This document shows positions 33,705 through 41,201 of a stretch of DNA of 64,000 nucleotides, in pieces. The stretch is from contig JADJDU010000011.1 in assembly GCA_016702505.1 (NCBI GenBank), positions 62,001 through 126,000 on the forward strand. Reading direction: 5' to 3'. The notes beneath the pieces were generated by a model. That model was not told where the DNA came from, did no database searches, and worked only from the letters and a program-made list of their open reading frames with translations. The stretch is from Microthrixaceae bacterium (lineage in GTDB: Bacteria; Actinomycetota; Acidimicrobiia; Acidimicrobiales; Iamiaceae). Position 1 is the stretch's first letter. Each line of letters begins with the position of its first letter. The translations under genes and the position numbers were made by a program.

Positions 33705-34457
33705 TCAGGTGACCGACACGTCGAACAGTCGCCCGACCATCCAGGTGACAGCCATGCCGGCCGCGCCTCCCAACACGACGCGCACGGCGGCGCGAACCAT
33801 GGGTGCGCCTCCCAGGCGGGCCCCGGCGGCTCCCAGCCCAGCCAGACCGAGCAGAGCGGTTACGACCACGGCTGGGACCCAGAGCCCGGCCGGGAACCCG
33901 AGGACGACGAGGATCGGTACCAACGCTCCGAGGGCGAAGCTGATGGCCGAGGCCACGGCGGCCTCGACCGGCCGAGCCAGGCTGTCGGGGTCTATGCCCA
34001 GCTCCTCTCTGGCGTGCGCCCCTAGGGCATCGGCCTCGGTCATGGCCTCGGCCACCTCACGAGCCAGGCCATCGGGAACACCTCGACCCTTGAGGTTGGC
34101 GGTCAGCTCCGCCAGCTCACGGCCGGGGTGATCCTCCAGGGCTCTGGCCTCCATGGCCAGATCGGCGGCCTCGGCATCTCTCTGGGAAGACACCGAGCTG
34201 TACTCGCCCATCGCCATCGACGCCGCTCCCGAGATCAACGCCGCCACTCCGGTGGCAAGCAGCACCGACCGCTGCGCTCCGGCGGCGGCCACGCCGACCA
34301 CGAGGCTCGATGTCGACAGCAGGCCGTCGTTGGCGCCCAGCACTGCGGCCCGAAGCCGCGGGGCACGGTGGCTGGTGTGGGCCTCATCGTGCCACTGCTC
34401 GGGACGGTGACGGGTTCGGCCGCTCCTGTCGGCGGTCACCATGGCCAGTGGGTTCAT
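33705..34457 (-). CDS. VIT1/CCC1 family Fe/Mn transporter-like protein
   Basis: 250 aa from ATG 34457 (GGAGG is very close upstream; ATG 34442 is the alternative). The family signature is RAAVLGANDGLLSTSSLVVGVA in TM1, then the amphipathic region SAASMAMGEYSSVSSQRDAEAADL (TM2 and the helix carrying metal-binding Glu residues), a cytosolic helical domain (about 100-160) and three C-terminal TMs. Members move Fe2+/Mn2+ out of the cytosol or into stores. Divergent from the acyl-CoA synthetase gene. Confidence 0.87.
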   Translation of the reverse strand: MNPLAMVTADRSGRTRHRPEQWHDEAHTSHRAPRLRAAVLGANDGLLSTSSLVVGVAAAGAQRSVLLATGVAALISGAASMAMGEYSSVSSQRDAEAADLAMEARALEDHPGRELAELTANLKGRGVPDGLAREVAEAMTEADALGAHAREELGIDPDSLARPVEAAVASAISFALGALVPILVVLGFPAGLWVPAVVVTALLGLAGLGAAGARLGGAPMVRAAVRVVLGGAAGMAVTWMVGRLFDVSVT

Positions 34458-34616
34458 TCCTCCATGGTGGCGGATCGGATTCGGTTTCGGCTTAGTTGCT
34501 CGGACCCGACCAGCAAGGCGAGCATGCCGAGTTGACGTCACCGGGCACCGGTGGTCAGGCACGCTGAACAGGGGCTTTCGGCGGAGGCGAGCCGCAGTCG
34601 CTACGGTCCCCCGCCG

Positions 34617-36206
34617 ATGGAGAGCTGGAACCTGGGAGACCTGTTCGAGTCGGTGGTCGAAGCGGTGGGCCACCGTGAGGCAGTGGTCACCTCAGAGGGC
34701 CGCCTCAGCTACGCCCAGCTAGACGCCCGCACCAACCAACTGGCCCACGTGTTGTCCACCATGGGCGTCGGCCCCGGCGACCATGTGGCCCTGATGCTGC
34801 GGAACGGCAACGAGTACCTCGAGGCCATGTTCGCGGCGTTCAAGCTTCGGGCTGTCCCGGTCAACGTGAACACCCGTTACACCGCCGACGAACTCGAGTA
34901 CCTAATGGGTGACGCCCGGCCATCGGTGGTGTTGGTAGAGCCCGACTGCTCGTCGCGCGTCGGGATGGCACTTGATCATCTCGACTTCAAGCCCACCCTG
35001 ATCGAGCGAGGCTCGGATTACGAGCAACTCTTGGCCGCGTCCAGCACCGTGCGTCCCGAGGTCGAGCGGAGCGGCGATGACATCTATGTGATCTACACCG
35101 GGGGCACGACCGGATTCCCCAAGGGCGTGGTCTGGCGCCACGAGGACCTGCTCTTCGGTGCCCTGGGCGGAGGCAACCCCGGTGGAGATCCGGTTTCGTC
35201 ACCCGCTGAGGTGGTCGAGATCGCCAGGGCCGGTCACACCCGATGCCTTCCGGCATCGCCGTTCACCCACGGCACCGCCCATTGGACGGCGATGTCGACG
35301 CTGCTACGGGGCGGGACCGTGGTGATCGACTCCGGTGAACATCTCGACGCCACCCGCCTGTGGGCGCTGGCCGAGTCCGAGCGGGCCGGGATCCTGGTGA
35401 TCGTCGGCGACGCATTCGCCCGTCCGCTAGCCGATGCCCTGGCCGCCGAGCCGGACCGTTGGGACCTGACGGAGCTGGTGGTGGTTCTGAGCGGTGGAGC
35501 CGTGCTGTCGCCGGCCGTTCGCAGCGAACTGCTTCACCACCTCCCCTGGGCGGTGGTGGTCGACGGGTACGGGACCTCTGAGACCGGCGGGCAGGGACAG
35601 ATGCCGGTCTTCTCCGGGCAGAGCACCGAGTTGGTCACCCGGTTCCACGTCGACGAGGACACCGCCGTCCTCGACGATGCCGGGCGTCCGGCACCTCCCG
35701 GCAGCGGCCTGGTCGGCAGGCTGGCCCGCAAGGGTCGAATCCCGTTGGGCTACCTCGGAGATCCAGCCGCCACCGGCGAGACGTTCGTCGAGCTGCACGG
35801 CCAGCGTTGGGCCATTCCCGGCGACCTGGCCAAGGTGGAGGCCGACGGATCTATCACCCTGCTGGGCCGGGGCTCCCAGTCGATCAACTCAGGTGGAGAG
35901 AAGGTCTTCCCCGAGGAGGTGGAAAAGGTCCTCAAGGGACATCCCGCCGTATTCGACGCCGTCGTGGTCGGCATCCCTCACCCCCGCTTCGGTGAACAGG
36001 TGGCTGCGGTGCTCCAGGCCCGGGCCAACATCGACCTGGATCTGGACTCGGTCGACCGCCTCGTCCGCGATCACCTCGCCGACTTCAAGGTTCCCAGGCG
36101 GGTGGCGGTGGTAGGCGAACTGATCAGGCGACCCACCGGCAAGCCGGACCTGGTGTGGGCCCGATCGTGTTTCGACGATCCACCGTCGACGCCTCACTCG
36201 GACTGA
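34617..36206 (+). CDS. Acyl-CoA synthetase (AMP-dependent)
   Basis: 529 aa from ATG 34617. ANL superfamily: the ATP loop YTGGTTGFPKGVVW (about residues 160-173), DGYGTSETGG (A5 motif), GDLAKVEADGSITLLGRGSQSINSGGEKVFPEEVE (hinge and A8) and the catalytic lysine in RPTGKPDLVW. It belongs to the FadD group that lacks a long lid and often uses medium-chain or unusual acyl groups; the substrate is unknown. It is followed after 72 nt by a second synthetase with the same architecture, so this may be a lipid-degradation pair. Confidence 0.88.
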   Translation: MESWNLGDLFESVVEAVGHREAVVTSEGRLSYAQLDARTNQLAHVLSTMGVGPGDHVALMLRNGNEYLEAMFAAFKLRAVPVNVNTRYTADELEYLMGDARPSVVLVEPDCSSRVGMALDHLDFKPTLIERGSDYEQLLAASSTVRPEVERSGDDIYVIYTGGTTGFPKGVVWRHEDLLFGALGGGNPGGDPVSSPAEVVEIARAGHTRCLPASPFTHGTAHWTAMSTLLRGGTVVIDSGEHLDATRLWALAESERAGILVIVGDAFARPLADALAAEPDRWDLTELVVVLSGGAVLSPAVRSELLHHLPWAVVVDGYGTSETGGQGQMPVFSGQSTELVTRFHVDEDTAVLDDAGRPAPPGSGLVGRLARKGRIPLGYLGDPAATGETFVELHGQRWAIPGDLAKVEADGSITLLGRGSQSINSGGEKVFPEEVEKVLKGHPAVFDAVVVGIPHPRFGEQVAAVLQARANIDLDLDSVDRLVRDHLADFKVPRRVAVVGELIRRPTGKPDLVWARSCFDDPPSTPHSD

Positions 36207-36242
36207 CAGCCGGCCTGTCGAGGTCCCGGCCGACCACTACTA

Positions 36243-36259
36243 TCTGACGACCCGTCAGA
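36243..36259. promoter_or_regulatory. Operator-like palindrome upstream of second acyl-CoA synthetase
   Basis: TCTGACG-ACC-CGTCAGA, 17 nt with perfect arms, 19 nt before the GTG start at 36279. It matches the half-sites at 33073-33087. Confidence 0.65.
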
Positions 36260-36278
36260 GACGAACCCAGGGGACATC

Positions 36279-37931
36279 GTGGACCAGTACAACCTCGCCG
36301 TGGTGAACGAGGCCGTGGCCGCGGCCAACCCGGACCGTCCAGCCATCATCACCGCTGACAGCACAACCACCTACGCCGAGCTGACGGCCCGAACCCGCCG
36401 CTTGGCCAATGCGCTCCACCAGCGCGGCTTCGGGTGCCACACCGAGAGGTCCGAACTCGCCGGCCATGAGTCCGGCCAGGACCACATGGCGATCTACCTG
36501 CACAACGGCCCCGAGTACATCGAGGCCATGATCGCAGCGTTCAAGGCCCGAGTCGCTCCGCTCAACGTCAACTACCGCTACGTGGCCGAGGAGCTCCGCT
36601 ACCTCCTCGACAACTCCAAGGCCCGCATCGTCGTGTACCACGACGCGTTCGCCCCCACCCTGGCCGAGGTGCTCCCCGACCTTGACGACGTGGCCCTGCT
36701 GATCCAGGTGGCCGACGAGAGCGGCAACGACCTGCTCGAAGGAGCGATCCGCTACGAGGACATCATTGCCGAGGGCTCTGAGGAACCGGTGCCGGTGGAA
36801 CCCTCACCCGACGACCTCTACATCCTCTACACCGGCGGGACCACCGGCATGCCCAAGGGCGTGTTGTGGCGTCAACACGACATCTTCATCTCAGCCATGG
36901 GAGGCCGACCTTTCGGCCAGGCCACGGCCATGGAAGACCTGTCCACGGTGGTCGAGAACTCTCGCAACGGCGGAGCCCGCATGATGTCTGTTGCTCCACT
37001 CATGCACGGCGCGGCGCAGTGGTCGTCTTTCACGGGCTTCACCGGGGGCAACACGGTTGTGTTCCCCCGGGAGGTGACCCGCCTGGATGTCCACGATGTG
37101 CTCGGCACCGTGGAACGGGAGAAGGTGCTGACCCTCCAGATCGTGGGAGATGCCATGGGTCGCCCGCTCATCGAGGCGCTGGAGCAGTCCGATTACGACA
37201 TGTCGGGGTTCCTGGCGTTGGTGAGCGGCGGGGCCGCGCTCAACAGCGCTCTGAAAGATCGCTTCCTCGAGGTGGTTCCGCACGCGATCGTGCTCGATGC
37301 GGTTGGGTCTAGCGAGACCGGAGCCCAAATGGGCCACACGTCCATGAAGGGTGCCACCGCCACCGGCACCTTCACCCCCGGCCCCGAGACGTCGGTGGTC
37401 AACGCTGAGCTCACCGCCGAGCTCAGCCCTGGCGATGAGGAGACCGGTTGGCTGGCCCAACGGGGTCACGTACCGCTCGGCTACCTCGGCGACGAGGCCA
37501 AGACGCTGGCAACCTTCCCGGTCATCGGTGGTACCCGCTTCGCCGTACCTGGAGACCGGGCCATCTGGAAGGCCGACGGGATCATCGAGTTGTTGGGGCG
37601 CGATTCGGTGACCATCAACTCTGGCGGCGAAAAGATCTATGCCGAAGAGGTAGAGCAAGCCATTGCCCGTCACCCGAAGGTGTACGACGTGATCGTGGTG
37701 GGCCGACCCAGCGAACGCTGGGGTTCTGAGGTGGTCGCCGTCGTCCAACCCGCCGAGGGTGAGTCGGTCACCGCCGACGAGTTGCTGGCTGAGATCACGT
37801 CTTCGTTGGCCCGTTACAAGCTTCCCAAGGCCTTCATCTTCCGCGACACAATCGTTCGCTCGCCCGCTGGCAAGGCCGACTACCGCTGGGCCCGAGCCCA
37901 GGCCGAAGCCACCCTGCCCGGCGACGCCTAG
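36279..37931 (+). CDS. Acyl-CoA synthetase (AMP-dependent), second copy
   Basis: 550 aa from GTG 36279. Motifs: YTGGTTGMPKGVLW, DAVGSSETGAQ, GDRAIWKADGIIELLGRDSVTINSGGEKIYAEEVE and the catalytic lysine in SPAGKADYRW. The architecture matches the preceding synthetase but the sequence is clearly different, so this is not a recent duplication. It differs by a 15-residue polar insert near residue 55 (GCHTERSELAGHESG). Its own operator lies directly upstream, so it can be expressed independently of the preceding gene. Confidence 0.88.
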   Translation: MDQYNLAVVNEAVAAANPDRPAIITADSTTTYAELTARTRRLANALHQRGFGCHTERSELAGHESGQDHMAIYLHNGPEYIEAMIAAFKARVAPLNVNYRYVAEELRYLLDNSKARIVVYHDAFAPTLAEVLPDLDDVALLIQVADESGNDLLEGAIRYEDIIAEGSEEPVPVEPSPDDLYILYTGGTTGMPKGVLWRQHDIFISAMGGRPFGQATAMEDLSTVVENSRNGGARMMSVAPLMHGAAQWSSFTGFTGGNTVVFPREVTRLDVHDVLGTVEREKVLTLQIVGDAMGRPLIEALEQSDYDMSGFLALVSGGAALNSALKDRFLEVVPHAIVLDAVGSSETGAQMGHTSMKGATATGTFTPGPETSVVNAELTAELSPGDEETGWLAQRGHVPLGYLGDEAKTLATFPVIGGTRFAVPGDRAIWKADGIIELLGRDSVTINSGGEKIYAEEVEQAIARHPKVYDVIVVGRPSERWGSEVVAVVQPAEGESVTADELLAEITSSLARYKLPKAFIFRDTIVRSPAGKADYRWARAQAEATLPGDA

Positions 37932-38060
37932 GCGTCGAGCCCGAGGTGTCGCCGACCCCTGGGTGAGGCACGATTGGAGCGTTGTGCGCTACGGCTCCAA
38001 CCAACCGCGAGCAGGATTGGCCGTGACCCATCCACCAGCGCCACTGGGCCGGGACCGGGC

Positions 38061-38726
38061 TCAGGCCACCACCGCCAGGTCGGCCAGAGGACCGAAGCGC
38101 GGCTCGGCTTGAGCAAGGGCTCGCAGGCGTAACCGCGTTCGACGGCTCTGCTGGCGGACGCTGGCCGGGTTCATCCCGAACAGGGCTCCGACGGTGACCG
38201 CCGGAGACGGATCCCCCAGTGCCACCTGGATGCCCAGCTCCATGAAGACGACCTGATCCCTAGCCGACGCCACCCTTTCCAGTCCTTCGCACAGCAGCGC
38301 CACCTCGGGCAGCTTGGATGCCAGGCGGCGGAGGTGAACCGACGTGTCCTCCTCTACCGCGGGCCGAGCCGGAGGCTCCTCGCTCTGGGCCTGACGCTCG
38401 TCGTCCAGCTCGTCTACCCAGCGTCCACTGAGGTGGCGGTCTACCGCGGCGCTGATCCGGCCCCGCGCCCACACCCATGGGGGTGCACCCCGGTCGGCTC
38501 GCCACCCTCGGGCGACGGCCTGGATGGCCAGGGCGGTCTCTATCACCAGCTCGTCGACGTCCTCGGCGCTGAGGCGGGAGTAGCGGTCTGCGGCCAGCTT
38601 CCTCACAGTTCGCTCCAGGTCGCCCCGATGAACCTCTATCAGCCAGGTGAACGCCACCATGTCTCCGGCGGCCAGTCCCGCCATGATCTCGGCCAGCCCT
38701 GGTTGGCGCAACAAGTTCCCTTCCAT
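38061..38726 (-). CDS. Divergent sigma-70-like (ECF-type) protein
   Basis: 221 aa from ATG 38726 (GGAGGG upstream; a GTG 27 nt earlier is possible). The N-terminal half (about 10-75) resembles sigma region 2: GDMVAFTWLIEVHRGDLERTV, then a helix with SAEDVDELVIETALAI. The C-terminal half (about 150-210) resembles region 4: a helix, VTVGALFGMNPASVRQQSRRTRLRLRAL as helix-turn-helix. No anti-sigma gene is adjacent. I rate the sigma assignment as tentative because the core-binding residues are weakly conserved by eye. Confidence 0.5.
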   Translation of the reverse strand: MEGNLLRQPGLAEIMAGLAAGDMVAFTWLIEVHRGDLERTVRKLAADRYSRLSAEDVDELVIETALAIQAVARGWRADRGAPPWVWARGRISAAVDRHLSGRWVDELDDERQAQSEEPPARPAVEEDTSVHLRRLASKLPEVALLCEGLERVASARDQVVFMELGIQVALGDPSPAVTVGALFGMNPASVRQQSRRTRLRLRALAQAEPRFGPLADLAVVA

Positions 38727-38934
38727 GTTGTGGGTGCTCCCTCCTGCCTCCACAGCGGAGGCACACCCCCATCGTGCGGAGGGGGTGTGACAAACAAGGC
38801 GCTCCTCATCGTTCGGGCGTCCCCCGAGCCGATTCCGAGGTCAAAGGGGCCCACCAAAGGCACACCTCACCGCTCGTCGATACCGTCCGTGACGCGAGGT
38901 GCCTCACGTGAAAGTGAGCGCGTGGGGGTTGGTG

Positions 38935-40269
38935 GTGCCTCACACACTTTGAGCGCTTGAGGGCTTGCGTTTGGTGGGTGTCAATCGGTTGATCGACGGT
39001 TGTAAGGATTCCAGATCGAGGGGCTTCGCTGCGGCGATGGCTTCGGTCTTGGCTCTAGCGGCGGCGGTGAGCTGGGCCTGGATGTGGTTGATCTGGCGAG
39101 GAGGTCGGCGGGGTTGGTGCCGTGGATCCGGGCTTGGACCTCAGCGATGCGGTTCTCGGTGAGGATCTCGGCGTCGAGGCGCCAGGGGGTCTTGGGGTCG
39201 GTCGGGCCGTCTGGGCGGTGCGGTAGTCGAGGGGTTTGCGGGTCGGGGTGAAGGAGTTGGGCCGGGGGGGCACCAGCGGCCACAGCTCGTTGAGCAACGT
39301 GAGTTCTTCGGGCGTGCGTGCGCCAGTAGAAGGGCTTGGCGCACGACGTGGTTGTTCTTGACTCGACGGTTGCCGGTCGTTCTTGCGGTAGGGCCGTGAT
39401 CGTGGGGTCTGGGGGGCTTGGAGCCACCCGGCGACGTCGTGGTTGATGAACTCGATCCGTTGTCTGAGTCGAAGCTGATCAACGGGAACGGGAACTGGCC
39501 TGTAGGTCTTCAACAGCTTGGGGATCCACAGTGAGGCGTGTTGGCGAGCGGGGTTCTCGGTCCAGCCGGTGCCCATGTCGGTCATGGTGAGGGTGCGGGC
39601 GAACTCACCGATGTAGGTCGGTCCGCAGTGTGCGACCGTGTCGGCTTCGATCGCTCCGGGGCGGTCATCGCGTTCGTCGCCGACGGTTCGGATCTTGATC
39701 GAGTTGCGCAGCTTCCGCCGCCCTTGTTGTGGAGATGCCTTTGATCCGCATCCGGTCACGGGCCGGGCGCAGGTAGCGGTCCACGGTGGCTGCTGACATC
39801 GCCATCAGTTCGGCCCGGGCCGCTTCTGTGGCGAATGGCTTGTCCAAGTCGCCGGCCGCTTCGAGCAAAGGAAGCCACAGGTCGCATCACCACGAAGTAC
39901 TTCCCACATGGCATGCCCATGAGCATCCACACGTGCTCGAGCAACAGCCGGGTGTCGTCGCTGTATAGGCGGGATTTCACCGAGCGCTTGTCGATCTGGT
40001 CTTTGGGGTCTGGGAGCTGAGGGCCACTCAGCAAACGACGAGCAGTCGAGCGGCCCATCCCGGTGGTGTCCACGACCTGATCCAAGATCTGGCCCTTGTC
40101 AGCCTTGGAGCCTCTGCGGTATGCGTCGCGCAGCTTGTTCGTGACCTGACGTCGAGCAGCCATGTCGATCTTGCCTTCCATTAAGAGGCAAGCCTTCTCC
40201 CAGGCCTGGGATCATGCGCTCAAAGGTGTGAGGCACCAAACATCTCCAAGCGCTCAAAGTGTGAGGCAC
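38935..40269 (-). mobile_element. Decayed insertion sequence with terminal inverted repeats
   Basis: The left end reads GTGCCTCACACACTTTGAGC then GCTTG; the right end read inward is GTGCCTCACACTTTGAGCGC then TTGG. The ends match except for a 2-nt indel. A second inner copy of the right repeat (40216-40236) and a more diverged outer copy of the left repeat (from 38899) give doubled ends. A broken rve-type transposase fills the interior. No clear target-site duplication; GTGACG occurs a few bases outside both ends. The right end lies 48 nt upstream of bfd. Confidence 0.75.
38981..40181 (-). pseudogene. Integrase-core transposase remnant with several frameshifts
   Basis: Pieces in at least three frames read in order: AARRQVTNKLRDAYRRGSKA and GMGRSTARRLLSGP (helix-turn-helix region, from 40181), then LEAAGDLDKPFATEAARAEL, then LRNSIKIRTVGDERDD and GAIEADTVAHCGPTYIGEF (DDE core with the first Asp), SFDSDNGS followed in another frame by EFINHDVAGWLQ (second Asp), LTLLNELWPLV, and ILTENRIAEVQARIH near the end. 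The DNA between the pieces matches no single open frame, so at least four indels are needed. Dead in cis. Confidence 0.8.
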
Positions 40270-40291
40270 GTCGTGACGTTGACATTCCGTT

Positions 40292-40310
40292 GCTGGTTAG
40301 GCAGACTTAC
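40292..40310. promoter_or_regulatory. Possible IdeR/DtxR iron box upstream of bfd
   Basis: GCTGGTTAGGCAGACTTAC: the core GGTTAGGC matches the IdeR consensus exactly and 4 of 8 positions of the right arm match, but the left three bases do not. It lies 7 nt before the bfd start. Weak, but fits an iron-storage gene pair. Confidence 0.35.
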
Positions 40311-40316
40311 CAACTG

Positions 40317-40499
40317 ATGGTTGTGTGTCATTGCAACGTCGTGAGCGATCATGAGATCCGGGCCGCGGTGGCGGCCGGGGTGCTCGACGCCGAGGGCCTA
40401 GCCTCGGCCTGCAATGCCGGCACCAAGTGCGGTGGCTGCCGCTCGATCGTCGACGCCATCGTGGCCCAGACATCGGTGACCATCGTCTCCGCAGCCTGA
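40317..40499 (+). CDS. bfd: Bacterioferritin-associated ferredoxin ([2Fe-2S], BFD-like)
   Basis: 60 aa from ATG 40317. The four cluster cysteines are present as CHC (residues 4-6) and CNAGTKCGGC (about 32-41), the BFD arrangement. Bfd delivers electrons to bacterioferritin to release stored iron. The bacterioferritin gene follows 133 nt downstream. The promoter region is shortened by the insertion-sequence remnant ending at 40269, which may now supply or disturb its transcription. Confidence 0.9.
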   Translation: MVVCHCNVVSDHEIRAAVAAGVLDAEGLASACNAGTKCGGCRSIVDAIVAQTSVTIVSAA

Positions 40500-40632
40500 A
40501 CCGCCGTCTCCGCAGCCTGAACCTCGCCACGCTCGCGGCGGAAGGCAAGCCTGTCGCCCAGCGTGTACGGCTGTGACCCCACGAACCCGTTGCTATGTTC
40601 CCAGGTGAGCAGCCACTTCAGGAGACGACGTT

Positions 40633-41103
40633 ATGTAAGGCGATGCCGAGATCATCGAGGTCCTCAACGAGATCCTCACCGCTGAGTTGACCGCCATCAA
40701 CCAGTACTTCATCCACGCCAAGATGCGGGAGAACTGGGGTTTCCCTCGCCTGGCAGCGGTGGCCCGCAAAGAATCCATCGAGGAGATGGAGGATGCCGAC
40801 AAGATCATCGAACGCATCCTGTACCTCGACGGCGTCCCCAACCTCCAGCGATACAACCCGGTTCTGGTGGGCGAGACCGTGCCCGAACAGCTCGCGCTCG
40901 AACTCGAGACCGAGAAGGCCGCTATCGACCGCTACAACCGTGCGGTGGCCCTGTGCGTGGCCAAGGGAGACAACGGCACCCGGGAGCTACTCGCCGACCG
41001 TCTCGTCGACGAGGAGTCGCACGCAGACTGGATCGAGAGCCAGCTCCACGTGATCGCCACCGTGGGCGCAGAGAACTACCTGGCCCAGCAGATCCACGAC
41101 TGA
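40633..41103 (+). pseudogene. bfr: Bacterioferritin with in-frame TAA at codon 2
   Basis: From ATG 40633 (AGGAG eight bases upstream) the reading is M-stop-GDAEIIEVLNEILTAELTAINQYF and continues to a normal end at 41103. Family members start M-Q/K-G-D, so a CAA-to-TAA change of one base explains it. All other features are intact: ferroxidase Glu18, Glu51 and His54 in EEMEDADKIIERI-type context, Glu94 and Glu127/His130 (DEESHADWIESQL). Re-initiation at TTG 40687 would delete Glu18 and so the di-iron site. It could be a sequence error, a true nonsense mutation, or be rescued by readthrough. Preceded by bfd. Confidence 0.75.
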
Positions 41104-41201
41104 GGATAGACAAACCACAACCAGGCCGGCACCCCTCGGGGGTGAGCTGACCGTCCAAGACGATCCTCCATCGCCCCTACGTTCCGTGCCGATCGCCGGA
41201 A

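Noticed and set aside
34540..34555. TGACGTCA near 34533 as a third copy of the acyl-CoA gene operator
   Set aside because: It has no 3-nt centre between the CTGACG-type arms, so it does not match the shared site.
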